Positions 24,401 to 32,520 of a stretch of 64,000 nucleotides of DNA are shown here, in pieces; the first letter of the stretch is position 1, and every line of letters begins with the position of its first letter. This DNA is from Rhodoferax ferrireducens. GTDB lineage: Bacteria; Pseudomonadota; Gammaproteobacteria; Burkholderiales; Burkholderiaceae_C. The translations under genes were made by a program, and so were the position numbers. The DNA is taken from positions 124,001-188,000 of the forward strand of contig MTEI01000005.1 in NCBI GenBank assembly GCA_002083775.1, given 5' to 3'. The notes under the pieces were generated by a model, which was not told where the DNA came from, ran no database searches, and saw nothing but the letters and a program-made list of their open reading frames with translations.

Positions 24401-25879
24401 ATCCGGCCTCAGGGGCTCTACAAGCGTAGGGATAAATCGACCAGCCGTGAGTGGGCTCGAGGCCAGCTTCGCCGGAAATTGGGTCTTGAGGACGATGCCC
24501 AGATCATTTTGGGTGCAGGGTATGCGGATCATCGAAAGGGCGTAGACTTGTTCGTTGCCGCAGGACTGGCGGCGGCCAAAAACCTGCCGAAAGCGTGCTG
24601 GGTCTGGATTGGGCATTGGGAGCCGGGCATGCAGCATGCAGTGGAAAACCAGCTTTCCCAATGTCCCGACATGCGGGGTCGTTTCATCTTTCCTGGCCTG
24701 CAGGCTGATACCGATCTGTTTTATGGCGGTTCTGATGTGTACGCGCTGACATCGCGTGAAGACCCTTTTCCATCGGTAGTTCTGGAGGCACTTGACGCAG
24801 GTGTGCCCGTCGTCGGGTTCGAAGGTGCCGGCGGCTTCGTGGGTTTGCTAAACGAAGGTTGCGGGAAACTCGTGCCCAAAGAAAATGCAGAAGCATTCGC
24901 ACTGGCGGTTGCAAATCTGCTGGCAAAGCCGGAAGAAAGAGACGCACTCGGTTTGCGCGGTGCAGCCCTGATTAATGAGCGTTTTTCGTTCCGTCGCTAC
25001 GTATTTGACCTGCTTGACTTACTGGACCTAAATCTCGCGCGCGTGTCGGTCGTGCTACCGAATTACAACTACGCGCACTACCTGCCGGAACGCTTGGAAA
25101 GCATCATCAACCAGGACTACCCGATATACGAAATCATTTTCCTTGACGATTGCTCCAAAGATGAAAGCATCCAGGTTGCGGAAAGGATGTTTCGTGAATC
25201 CGGCATTGATTTTCGGATCATCATTAATGAAGAGAATTCTGGCTCGGTATTCCGGCAATGGAAAAAGGGTGCCGATCTGGCCTCAGGAAAATACGTTTGG
25301 CTGGCTGAGGCCGATGACAGTTGTAGTCATGGCCTGATCGACGAACTTCTCAATGGGTTCAGAACACCCGGGGTCGTGCTGTCATATTGCGAAAGTCAGC
25401 AAATCGATGAAGCGGGACGGTTGCTTGCAAACAACTATCACACATATGTCGCCGATGTTGATGCAAAACATTGGTTGACCCACTTCGTCATGGATGGCAG
25501 AAGTGAAATCGTCAATTCGCTTAGTATCAAAAATACGATACCAAATGTCAGCGCTGTCTTGTTTGAAAAAAATGTACTAACAAACGTTCTCAAGAATCAT
25601 TTTGATTTGATCTGCTCTCACCGCATTGCGGGTGATTGGTTCGCGTATGTGTTTGTCCTGAATGAAGGCAAGCTTGCATTCTCGCCAAAGCCACTGAATA
25701 AACATCGTCGACATAGCGGTGGGATGACAATCAGCAATATTAATCAATCTCAACTGCATGAAATCCGTCGTATGCAGGAATATATTGTCGAACATTACAG
25801 CGTTCCAGTCGGGAAAATTGAGCAGGCCAGGCGCTATATCGAATCGCTTCAGAAAGAGCACGGCATTGCCGTGCATTAA
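21401..25879 (+). CDS. Giant multidomain protein: sulfotransferase-like, coiled coil, WbsX, GT4 and GT2 modules
   Basis: This is 1492 residues, starting at GTG 21401. Residues about 15-260 form a sulfotransferase-like domain with the PAPS loop VVLGMHRSGTSAI and a second phosphate-binding segment VVRNPASVVAS. About 300-375 is a coiled coil with four 14-residue repeats, ending SKSWRITKPLR. About 490-835 is a WbsX/GH99-like domain (FYLPQFHVIPENDEWWG, WANENWSRRWDG, WNEWSEGAHLEPD). About 846-1205 is a GT4-like transferase (ILLVAHDAHPHGAQ; TSREDPFPSVVLEALDAG). About 1212-1492 is a GT2 domain (VSVVLPNYNYAHYLPERL, DDCSKD, EADDS). It may build and sulfate a chain end in one polypeptide. Activity is unproven, but the module boundaries are clear. 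Confidence 0.88.
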   Translation: MTQYILDGGAGRGRIVVVLGMHRSGTSAITKSLELLDVRLGSDLHPPGSDNPKGFWEDRECIEINENLLMYLGSAYDRLNLAWENFPSDPKISELMLKATQLVSKKLLVNDGSWGFKDPRTCRLLGFWNQVFLALRCTVSFVIVVRNPASVVASLGARNSIPAEKAYLLWLQHVLPALSFTKGAQRVVVDYDEFLANPRLQISRIASKFKLPLPDRNSSLVKDFESNFLEDDLRHSSFTAAELLLDSCASKMVSATYDLLCRFAKDIESLDDPRALEVIAALEARLKDASPAFDYINVLEEERRVLWQAVAERDGQISSLNQAGTERDDQISILNLAVAERDGQISSLNQAVNERDGQISSLNQAAADARRELAQVLASKSWRITKPLRFSRRVALSQPYVATRRALSDNSRALWRALPISFESKKKLKETLFKTLPRVFRWSKAYHAWSAFTAPINYSPITNVQDRVALETGGEYVPLIKVAPLDQKPAKLISFYLPQFHVIPENDEWWGEGFTEWTNVQPAQPQFHGHHQPHVPEGLGYYNLLDPAVQRRQVELAKLYGIEGFCFYFYWFGGKRLLEAPIENYLNDKALDLPFCLCWANENWSRRWDGLDSEILMAQQHSVEDDLAFIQHVARYMRDPRYIRINGKPLLLVYRPSLLPSAKDTASRWRDCCRGNGIGDIYLAYTQSFEAVDPAKYGFDAAIEFPPNNSAPPNITGSVAPLGDDFGSTVYDWRVFVERSEHYKQQPYTLFRSVCPSWDNTARRKNRGTVFLNSTPAFYQRWLENAIGDTHAHRPDPDERLIFVNAWNEWSEGAHLEPDSRYGYAWLQATRNALSGQTHVPDNQRKILLVAHDAHPHGAQMLALNLAKTLNQGMGFRVDLVCLGNGPLLNEYAKWATVHLLSENDPHGVEAVDLAKDLFARGHRTALVNTTVSGLFLETLVAQGIDCVALIHELKGVLCKNKLYGHAKAIAAYAAKIVFPAIEVVESFNGVAAIPADKIVIRPQGLYKRRDKSTSREWARGQLRRKLGLEDDAQIILGAGYADHRKGVDLFVAAGLAAAKNLPKACWVWIGHWEPGMQHAVENQLSQCPDMRGRFIFPGLQADTDLFYGGSDVYALTSREDPFPSVVLEALDAGVPVVGFEGAGGFVGLLNEGCGKLVPKENAEAFALAVANLLAKPEERDALGLRGAALINERFSFRRYVFDLLDLLDLNLARVSVVLPNYNYAHYLPERLESIINQDYPIYEIIFLDDCSKDESIQVAERMFRESGIDFRIIINEENSGSVFRQWKKGADLASGKYVWLAEADDSCSHGLIDELLNGFRTPGVVLSYCESQQIDEAGRLLANNYHTYVADVDAKHWLTHFVMDGRSEIVNSLSIKNTIPNVSAVLFEKNVLTNVLKNHFDLICSHRIAGDWFAYVFVLNEGKLAFSPKPLNKHRRHSGGMTISNINQSQLHEIRRMQEYIVEHYSVPVGKIEQARRYIESLQKEHGIAVH
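22322..22489 (+). repeat. Four tandem 42-bp repeats encoding two-heptad coiled-coil units
   Basis: Copies start at 22322, 22364, 22406 and 22448. They encode QAVAERDGQISSLN, QAGTERDDQISILN, LAVAERDGQISSLN and QAVNERDGQISSLN. Each unit is exactly two heptads, so changes in copy number would lengthen the coiled coil without changing its register or the reading frame. The near identity at DNA level suggests recent duplication. Confidence 0.93.
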
Positions 25880-25902
25880 TCACCGGAAACGAGAAAAGGT
25901 GC

Positions 25903-26796
25903 ATGTCTATGGGCTTTTCTTTGAATGACGTGAAACCGAAATTAATCAAGAAATGGAGAGAAATGATGATAGGACAAGATGAATGGTTCAAAACCATCTG
26001 CGAGAGCTACAAAAATCCGCCGGTTTTGCTGGATGGGCAGAAACTGCCCGCCTTCCCTAGTGACACGGTCCAGAGCAATACCACGGGGCAGGCTGGCGTC
26101 AACACCCTGAAGGAAGCATTTGTCTTTTACCAGGACTGCGTAGAAACATTTTCGGAGTTGGGCAAGCCCCTGAAGCGCGACGACAGCCTGCTGGACTTCG
26201 GCGTGGGCTGGGGGCGTATCGCACGGTTCTTCTTGCGTGAGTTGTCCCTCTCCAACATCCACGGCGTGGATGTGATGAGCGATTTTGTCGATATCTGCCG
26301 GAAGACTTTCAGCAGTGACAATTTTTATGTCACACAGCCGTTTCCGCCGACCGCCATGTCGGCAGGCTCCTTCAATTACGTGGTGGGCTATTCCGTCTTC
26401 TCGCACCTGTCGGAAGCGGCATGCAAGGCTTGGATGCAGGAATTCCACCGGATCACCAAGCCAGGCGCATTGGTGGCTCTGACCACGCGGGGCCGCCCCT
26501 TCTTCGACTACTGCGAATCGCTGCGGGGCAAAGGGTATGGAAGTTATTCGGATGCATTGTCTACCATGTTCGATGATTTCAATGAAGCCCGCAGTCGCTA
26601 TGACAGCGGCAAACTTGTCCACTCGAATTCCTACGGCGTTACCGGTGGCGGAGCGATGACGGCGGACTTCTACGGCGAGACTTTCATCCCTGAGCAATAC
26701 GCGGCGACGGCGTATGCCGACCTGTTCAAGCTTGAGCGCTTCCTTTACGACCCTGCACGCCAGTCCCATCCCATCCTGTTCTTCAGAAGGAAGTAG
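25903..26796 (+). CDS. Class I SAM-dependent methyltransferase
   Basis: This 297-residue soluble protein has methyltransferase motif I at LLDFGVGWGRIARFF near residue 99, motif II at IHGVDVMSDF, and a post-motif block YVVGYSVFSHLSEAACKAW. About 85 residues precede motif I, with KLPAFPSDTVQ. The start at 25903 follows the GAAAAGGTG site; an ATG at 25909 is equally possible. It follows the giant transferase by 23 bases and is likely in the same operon. The acceptor is probably a sugar hydroxyl, by context only. The 146-base gap after it is GC-rich and shows no gene. Confidence 0.85.
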   Translation: MSMGFSLNDVKPKLIKKWREMMIGQDEWFKTICESYKNPPVLLDGQKLPAFPSDTVQSNTTGQAGVNTLKEAFVFYQDCVETFSELGKPLKRDDSLLDFGVGWGRIARFFLRELSLSNIHGVDVMSDFVDICRKTFSSDNFYVTQPFPPTAMSAGSFNYVVGYSVFSHLSEAACKAWMQEFHRITKPGALVALTTRGRPFFDYCESLRGKGYGSYSDALSTMFDDFNEARSRYDSGKLVHSNSYGVTGGGAMTADFYGETFIPEQYAATAYADLFKLERFLYDPARQSHPILFFRRK

Positions 26797-26942
26797 GTAA
26801 GCCATTGCACCGCCAAAGGGGCGTCGGCCGGCGGATCCGTTCCGGCGTGCCGCTGGTTGATACCTGCCGTCTGGCAGTCCATCCCGGCCGCAAGGTATGG
26901 GCCCGCCTGCAAGTACGCATGCCACATCCTTTATAGACCAAA

Positions 26943-28046
26943 GTGAAAACTGTGTCCCATAGCCTCGGCAATGAAGTGTCGCATTTGCGAGGCATTGACG
27001 CGCTTCGCGCCGTGGCGGCCATGCTGGTCGTTTTTTACCACATGGTTCTGCTGCCGAACATGCAGATACCCGTCTATCTAAATGTGGTCAAGCACCATTT
27101 CGGCGTGGGTGTTCCGTTGTTCTATGCCCTAAGCGGATTTGTGCTGGCGTATGGTTATCTCGACAAACTGAATGAACGGTCGCAGGTCCTGAAGTTCTAC
27201 CTGCGGCGCTTCTTCCGCATTGCGCCGCTTTTCTACAGCATGCTCATCGTCTGGTTGGTCGCATCGCGGATCAAATGGGGCACTTTTCCCGGCAGTTTCC
27301 ACGACCTGGTGCTGAATGCATCTCTGCTGTTCGGTCTGGTGCCGGGAAAACACGAGAGTATCGTGTGGGCGGGTTGGTCAATAGGGGTAGAGGTGCTGTT
27401 CTATCTACTGTTCCCCGTCGTGGCCGTGTTGGCCCGAAGCCTGCGCAGCGGTGTGCTGGCGCTGGCGCTGGCGATATTGGTGTCCTCGTCCTTCTTCACG
27501 GTAGCCAGTAGCCTGGATATCGGCTCCTACGCCTACATGAACATCATCACCCACCTGCCCAATTTTCTCTGCGGTGTGCTCGCGTTCCTGATCTGGCGCC
27601 ACCTTGGTTTTCGCAGGAGTGCATGGCAGGGATCTATCCTGCTGGTCTTGAGCTTGCTGGGCATGCTGGCCGTCATTTATGTCCCATCGGCGTATCGCGT
27701 GCTGATGCTGGCATCCGGCGTCCGACTCGACCTCTACATCTGGGGTCTGCTGTTCATCGGCCTGATTCTGTCATTGTGCATGTTTCCGAACCGGATCATC
27801 GTGAACCAATTCAGCATCGGAATGGGGCGGGACAGTTTCAGCCTGTACCTGTGGCACCCGCTCATCATCGTGATGCTGGTGGATTTCTATGCGTGGATTG
27901 GTGGTCGGTTGGGCGGGGGGGTGTTAAATTTTCTGGCCTGCGCCCTAGTTACGGTTTGTGCCATCCGTCTGGTTTCCTATTATTCATTTCGGCTGATCGA
28001 AACGCCGGGAATGAAATTGGGTAAAAGGTTAACAAATGCTCAATAA
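26943..28046 (+). CDS. Acyltransferase family 3 (OafA-like) membrane protein
   Basis: This 367-residue protein has about ten membrane helices and starts at GTG 26943. The family 3 signature is LRGIDALRAVAAMLVVFYHM, cut here to 20 residues, with the catalytic His in FYH near residue 33. RFFRIAPLFYSM and SIGVEVLFYLLFP follow at the expected places. Such proteins O-acetylate or otherwise O-acylate surface polysaccharides from the periplasmic or cytoplasmic face. It overlaps the next small gene by 11 bases. The acylated sugar is unknown. Confidence 0.9.
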   Translation: MKTVSHSLGNEVSHLRGIDALRAVAAMLVVFYHMVLLPNMQIPVYLNVVKHHFGVGVPLFYALSGFVLAYGYLDKLNERSQVLKFYLRRFFRIAPLFYSMLIVWLVASRIKWGTFPGSFHDLVLNASLLFGLVPGKHESIVWAGWSIGVEVLFYLLFPVVAVLARSLRSGVLALALAILVSSSFFTVASSLDIGSYAYMNIITHLPNFLCGVLAFLIWRHLGFRRSAWQGSILLVLSLLGMLAVIYVPSAYRVLMLASGVRLDLYIWGLLFIGLILSLCMFPNRIIVNQFSIGMGRDSFSLYLWHPLIIVMLVDFYAWIGGRLGGGVLNFLACALVTVCAIRLVSYYSFRLIETPGMKLGKRLTNAQ

Positions 28047-28584
28047 GTATGTTTACGCATTGGTGATGTTGATAATCATGGCTGCATGGTTTGCAAAGGG
28101 ACCAGTTAGTGTTCCCAAGCCGGCCATAAAAGATGCAAATCAATCCCCGCCTTTGGCTGAAATAAAGTCGGACCTCAATTCTGCAGATATGAAGCCCGAC
28201 GCAACAGAGGTGATCGGTAAATGCAATATTGAGTTTATTAATGATGTGGCAATGAATGTTAATGCGCATGATGTTGTCAAAAACAGCCTGCTTAAGCTGA
28301 CAGGGTGGGCGATGGACGACCAACACGAACGTCTCCCAGAGAAAGTGATAGTACGTTTTACCAATTCAGCAAACAAACATTTTTACGCGATTGCGCGAAC
28401 AGGATTAAAAAGAAATGATGTTAGAGATTATTTCCGATTGTCTGATCGCGTGTTGGGTGCTGGGTTTGACCTTCATTTGAATACGCGTGATCTTCCTGCA
28501 GGAATATATTCACTCACGTTGCTTATTCAATTTGATCGCAAGACATATGTTTGCGATAACAATCGCAAAATTAATATGATGTAA
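28036..28584 (+). CDS. Hypothetical single-pass membrane protein
   Basis: The protein has 182 residues with one hydrophobic N-terminal segment (YVYALVMLIIMAAWFA) that could be an uncleaved anchor. The rest is a soluble, probably periplasmic domain containing LLKLTGWAMDDQHERLPEKV and ending YVCDNNRKINMM. Three Cys residues are present, two in the exported part. The DNA is AT-rich and unlike the acyltransferase gene it overlaps. No family recognised. The pattern of a LxGWAxD segment followed by beta-rich sequence resembles small domains attached to membrane glycosyltransferases, which fits its place just before one (6 bases). Confidence 0.6.
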   Translation: MLNKYVYALVMLIIMAAWFAKGPVSVPKPAIKDANQSPPLAEIKSDLNSADMKPDATEVIGKCNIEFINDVAMNVNAHDVVKNSLLKLTGWAMDDQHERLPEKVIVRFTNSANKHFYAIARTGLKRNDVRDYFRLSDRVLGAGFDLHLNTRDLPAGIYSLTLLIQFDRKTYVCDNNRKINMM

Positions 28585-28590
28585 CAAAAA

Positions 28591-31500
28591 ATGATCATTA
28601 GGGTATTTCATTTTGTTGAAAAAGTCTTCACAAGAAGAGCGGCATGGCTCTTGTTAACGAGTGCTTTAATAGTACTACTGACAATTCTTGCTTTGTGGGT
28701 GGAGCCGCCTGCAAAACCGTTAACTCCACATACAGATTGGAGTGTAAATGGAGTTGCCGAGTCTCAGATTCCGTTCTTTGCTTTTCCTGAGCAATCTCGA
28801 CAACTACGCAAGTCTGTTGTTGAGTCTTCAGATGGAGTGCTGTTCAGAACTTGGACACCAACAGGGATTGTGCCATTAGAAGTTACTTCCCCAACTTTTC
28901 ATCCAACAAAGTATATGTCGGTGGCAATCACTGGAGCTACTAGAACGACTGAGGGTCAGACAAACGCGCTTATCCAGTGTGAGAGCAATGGACAAACATT
29001 GGAGTTCTTTCGTGGCGGTGTAAATGCTAATGTTGTGGAGTCAGTGCTAGCGCCACCCGAGCGTTGGTGTCCTGGGATTGCAAGAATTAAATTGAAGGCA
29101 ACAGAAAATGGGGTGTATGTTGGCGTTGGTGCAGTTTTTGAAGTTTCATTTCTCTCGTACCTTAAATCCTCTTTCATCGGACGCTTACCCTACTTCATCA
29201 CCGCGCTCGCAATTTTTTCATTTGTGATGTTCGCGGGAGCCTCTTTGGCAACACGGATGGGCTGGCATCACGACCCACTTCCGCTTGCATTGATTTCCCT
29301 GGGCGGCGTTTCACTCGGGATGTTCTATCTCGCCAGTGGCATGCCTGACAGCTGGCGTTGGACCAGCATTGTTGTCGTGCTAGCGGCATCAGCTGTCGCT
29401 ATTCGTTTGGCCGGGCCTGATGCGCACCGTCAAACCGCGCTTCAACTTATGCCCTATGCGCGAATTTGGGGCGTCGCCAGCCTCGTGTATTTCGCGGTAT
29501 TGAGTTTGGCCTACAACGGGCTCGGCCATTGGGAGCCTAACTATCGCTTCTGGCCCGCAACCTGGTCCTCCGACAACGAGTTACCCTGGCTGTTTGCCGA
29601 GGCGATACGCCATGGTTGGGATCTGAAAGGTCTTTTTGGCGGCGGTTGGTTGCCGACTGATCGGCCGCCCTTGATGGCGGGGGCCCATCTGTTGCTGTCA
29701 GATGTGTTCGGGTTGCTTCAGGCTAACAATGATGGTGATTATCTTCGTGGCTCTGCTTACAACGCTGCAGCGGTGGCTTTGAATGCACTCTGGGTGCCGG
29801 TAGTGTGGTGGCTGCTAAAAAATCTGGGCCGGGGACTGGATGATCGTGACCGGCTGGCCATCCTGGTGTTTATCGCCTGCATTCCCTTCGTTTTGTTCAA
29901 TACCGTGTATGGCTGGCCGAAGGCCTTTGGTGCGGCCTTTGCGCTGCTGGCGTTTGGCCTGGCCTGGCAGTCGCGCAATCTCGGTGCTGTTGTGTCGAAC
30001 AAGTCGACCATTCTGATTTTCTTCGCGCTGGGCGCATTCAGCATGTTGGCCCATTCAAGCACTGCGCTATTCCTAGCGCCCTTGGGCTTGCTGTTTCTCT
30101 TTTGGAACCTGCGCAGCAATACACGCACTGTTTTGGTCGGATTTGGTATCGCCATGGCGCTGCTTGCCAGCTGGAGCTTTTACAAAATGGTCATACTGCC
30201 GAGTGCCGACCCTGTGACGAAATATGCACTCACGGGCGACTATGGCTTCGGGCATCCCGAGTGGTCGCTTTGGCAGATGCTGACTGACCGCTACGGTGAG
30301 ATGGGTTTCTGGCAGTGGTTGGCGATCAAGAGAATCATGCTGCTCCAGGTATTCTTGCCGCTGCACCACTCAGTCACACAAATCGGTTTGAACACGGATT
30401 TTGGTGCTGGCGAAATCGACAAGTTGCGTGCATGGGATTTCATGCTGTTGTCCAAAGGCAATCTGGCGTTACCATTTTTTGTGGTGATTGCCGCATGGGT
30501 TTCGTTAAGCGCATTTGCTCTGCGCAGACGCGACGTGTTCCAGAATCAAGGGCCATTTCTGGCCTTGGCATGGATCTCTGTCATTGCTTGGCTACTGATT
30601 GTTCTTGGGTTTCTGGTTCCGCCGGTGCTGCATGTCTGGCCACAGGCTGCAGTATTTGGATTGGCGCTGGGCGGCGCAGTGGTAACGTACCAGCGCTACC
30701 CCATGCTGTTCGGCCTGATGCTAATCTTATTAATCTCGTACACCGGCGCAGTTTGGATTATTTCACCTCTGCAGTCCGCATTGGCTATCGATATGGGCGC
30801 CGCCTTGGTGCTTGCTGCGTTCGCCTCTTGGAGGGTGGTGTCAACACTGCTGCCGATCACCTTGCGCAATGACCAACTTGATCTCAATACGATTAATGAC
30901 GCTTCTTTCAGGCAGGTATTGGTGAGTTTGCGCGCCGATGGCACCCTCCAGCGAATTGGTAACGCACCAATTTGGTCGCATGCGGTGCATCTGCTGGCAG
31001 CTGCCGCATTTTTGTTCTGCACGTACATCGCGCTTCGCTACATTCATCAGCCATTAGTGGATGTGCATGCATTCCGGCAAAGTCAAACCGCTCTGTCAAC
31101 TTTCTGGATGCTCAAGGAAGGCTGGTCACTCGCCTATCAAACCCCCGTTGCAGGTTTTACTTGGGCCATACCATTCGAGTTTCCAATCTACCAAACCCTG
31201 GTTGCTGCAATCGTTGCAGTAACTGGTTTCGAATTAGAGGCGATGGGCCGTTTCGTCAGTTACACCTTTCTCGTGGCTTGTGCTTGGCCGGTTTTTCTGC
31301 TCAGCAAGCGCCTGGGGCTACCCAAGAGCGTGCCTTGGGTATTCTGCATTTTGTTGTGGACGTCCCCCCTGAATGTGTATTGGGGGCGGACTTTCATGAT
31401 CGAAACCACCGCGCTGTTTTTTGCCCTGGCTTGCCTGCCATATGCGCTGGATTTGATACGGCGGGTTGGAGGTTGGCGAAGCGAATTGTTGTTTGTAGCC

Positions 31501-32520
31501 TTTGCTACCGCGGCGGTGTTACAAAAATCGACTACCGGTGGTCCGGTACTGCTTTTCTTGTTCATGGCCGTTGTATTTGTCCAGCTACGTAAAACCGGGT
31601 TGAGTCTTCAGACTGTTCGTGATGCGCTGTATCCCGTTGCCGTGATCTGCGTTCCGCTGGTCATCGGCTTGGCATGGGCGCACTACGCGGATGTTGTCAA
31701 AATGGCCAATCCGTTCGGGTCGCAGTTGACCTCCAAGGCTCTCAGTCAATGGAATTTCGGGACGATGCAGCAGAAACTGGATCCTGAAACCTGGCGACTG
31801 GTGGTCTGGGAACGCTCACTCAGTTGGAATGCTGGTGGCTGGTTAGGTGTTGTGCTGGTGCTTTTGCCATGGCTAGGCGGCTCGGAACACCGCAAGCTTG
31901 CTTGGCTATCGCTTGCCGCGCTTACGTTATTCCTGCTTCCCGTGCTGATTTTCACTAACCTGCATTTCGTGCACGAATACTACCAAGTGGCTTGCGTAGT
32001 CTTTTTATTAGGTGCGCTGGCAATTGTGATCGGTGGCTGGTTACCCAAAGCAACAGGTATGACGCTGATTGTGCCGGTCGCAACACTGGCTATTGCTCTA
32101 CCGAATCTGGCGTTCTTCAGTAAAACGTATGGTGTTGTTACCGCACGTACCCTAGACGAGTTGGATCCGCGCTCCGTTCAATCATATAAGGTTGGGCGTT
32201 TCTTACGTGACCATACCCAGCCGGGGTCTGGTTTAGTAGTGTTTGGTCAAGGTTACAGCTCCGAGATTGCATACCAAGCACAACGTAAGACGATGGCAGC
32301 CCCACCGTGGTTTAAGGAGTATCGCCAACTCTGGGATCAACCACAAAAATACCTGGGTAATGTGCCCCTATCTGCGATCGTCATATGCCCACCCACAGAT
32401 GACTTTCCAACTATTAGAGATATGAACAGTCGATTGCAAAATGAACTAGGCTGGAAGAACGTCAGTGTCAATGGCTGCCAAGTATTGCTGAGGGTCACCG
32501 ACATGGATTCAAATTTATGA
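28591..32520 (+). CDS. Very large polytopic membrane protein, two GT-C-like halves
   Basis: The protein has 1309 residues. One helix (about 17-36) is followed by a periplasmic domain to about 200, then a first block of membrane helices (about 205-760) containing WPATWSSDNELPWLF and WLPTDRPPLMAG. A second block (about 795-1309) has the GT-C-like loop LVDVHAFRQSQTALSTFW near residue 821 and WGRTFMIETTALFF. The acidic residues in these first loops fit lipid-phosphate-sugar transferases (PMT/ArnT-like), but no named family is certain. It overlaps the HAD-UbiA gene by 4 bases (ATGA), tying it to the predicted arabinosyl-lipid pathway. It may use that lipid as donor; a polymerase role is also possible. 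Confidence 0.7.
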   Translation: MIIRVFHFVEKVFTRRAAWLLLTSALIVLLTILALWVEPPAKPLTPHTDWSVNGVAESQIPFFAFPEQSRQLRKSVVESSDGVLFRTWTPTGIVPLEVTSPTFHPTKYMSVAITGATRTTEGQTNALIQCESNGQTLEFFRGGVNANVVESVLAPPERWCPGIARIKLKATENGVYVGVGAVFEVSFLSYLKSSFIGRLPYFITALAIFSFVMFAGASLATRMGWHHDPLPLALISLGGVSLGMFYLASGMPDSWRWTSIVVVLAASAVAIRLAGPDAHRQTALQLMPYARIWGVASLVYFAVLSLAYNGLGHWEPNYRFWPATWSSDNELPWLFAEAIRHGWDLKGLFGGGWLPTDRPPLMAGAHLLLSDVFGLLQANNDGDYLRGSAYNAAAVALNALWVPVVWWLLKNLGRGLDDRDRLAILVFIACIPFVLFNTVYGWPKAFGAAFALLAFGLAWQSRNLGAVVSNKSTILIFFALGAFSMLAHSSTALFLAPLGLLFLFWNLRSNTRTVLVGFGIAMALLASWSFYKMVILPSADPVTKYALTGDYGFGHPEWSLWQMLTDRYGEMGFWQWLAIKRIMLLQVFLPLHHSVTQIGLNTDFGAGEIDKLRAWDFMLLSKGNLALPFFVVIAAWVSLSAFALRRRDVFQNQGPFLALAWISVIAWLLIVLGFLVPPVLHVWPQAAVFGLALGGAVVTYQRYPMLFGLMLILLISYTGAVWIISPLQSALAIDMGAALVLAAFASWRVVSTLLPITLRNDQLDLNTINDASFRQVLVSLRADGTLQRIGNAPIWSHAVHLLAAAAFLFCTYIALRYIHQPLVDVHAFRQSQTALSTFWMLKEGWSLAYQTPVAGFTWAIPFEFPIYQTLVAAIVAVTGFELEAMGRFVSYTFLVACAWPVFLLSKRLGLPKSVPWVFCILLWTSPLNVYWGRTFMIETTALFFALACLPYALDLIRRVGGWRSELLFVAFATAAVLQKSTTGGPVLLFLFMAVVFVQLRKTGLSLQTVRDALYPVAVICVPLVIGLAWAHYADVVKMANPFGSQLTSKALSQWNFGTMQQKLDPETWRLVVWERSLSWNAGGWLGVVLVLLPWLGGSEHRKLAWLSLAALTLFLLPVLIFTNLHFVHEYYQVACVVFLLGALAIVIGGWLPKATGMTLIVPVATLAIALPNLAFFSKTYGVVTARTLDELDPRSVQSYKVGRFLRDHTQPGSGLVVFGQGYSSEIAYQAQRKTMAAPPWFKEYRQLWDQPQKYLGNVPLSAIVICPPTDDFPTIRDMNSRLQNELGWKNVSVNGCQVLLRVTDMDSNL

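Noticed and set aside
21401..25879. Two or more genes fused by a sequencing error
   Set aside because: The frame is open through all module borders with consistent linkers, and coiled coil-WbsX-GT orders are known in glycan loci; no frameshift sign is visible.
26797..26942. Small gene or repeat between the methyltransferase and acyltransferase genes
   Set aside because: I found no start with a ribosome site and no match to either repeat family; only a short CTGCC-gtct-GGCAG hairpin.
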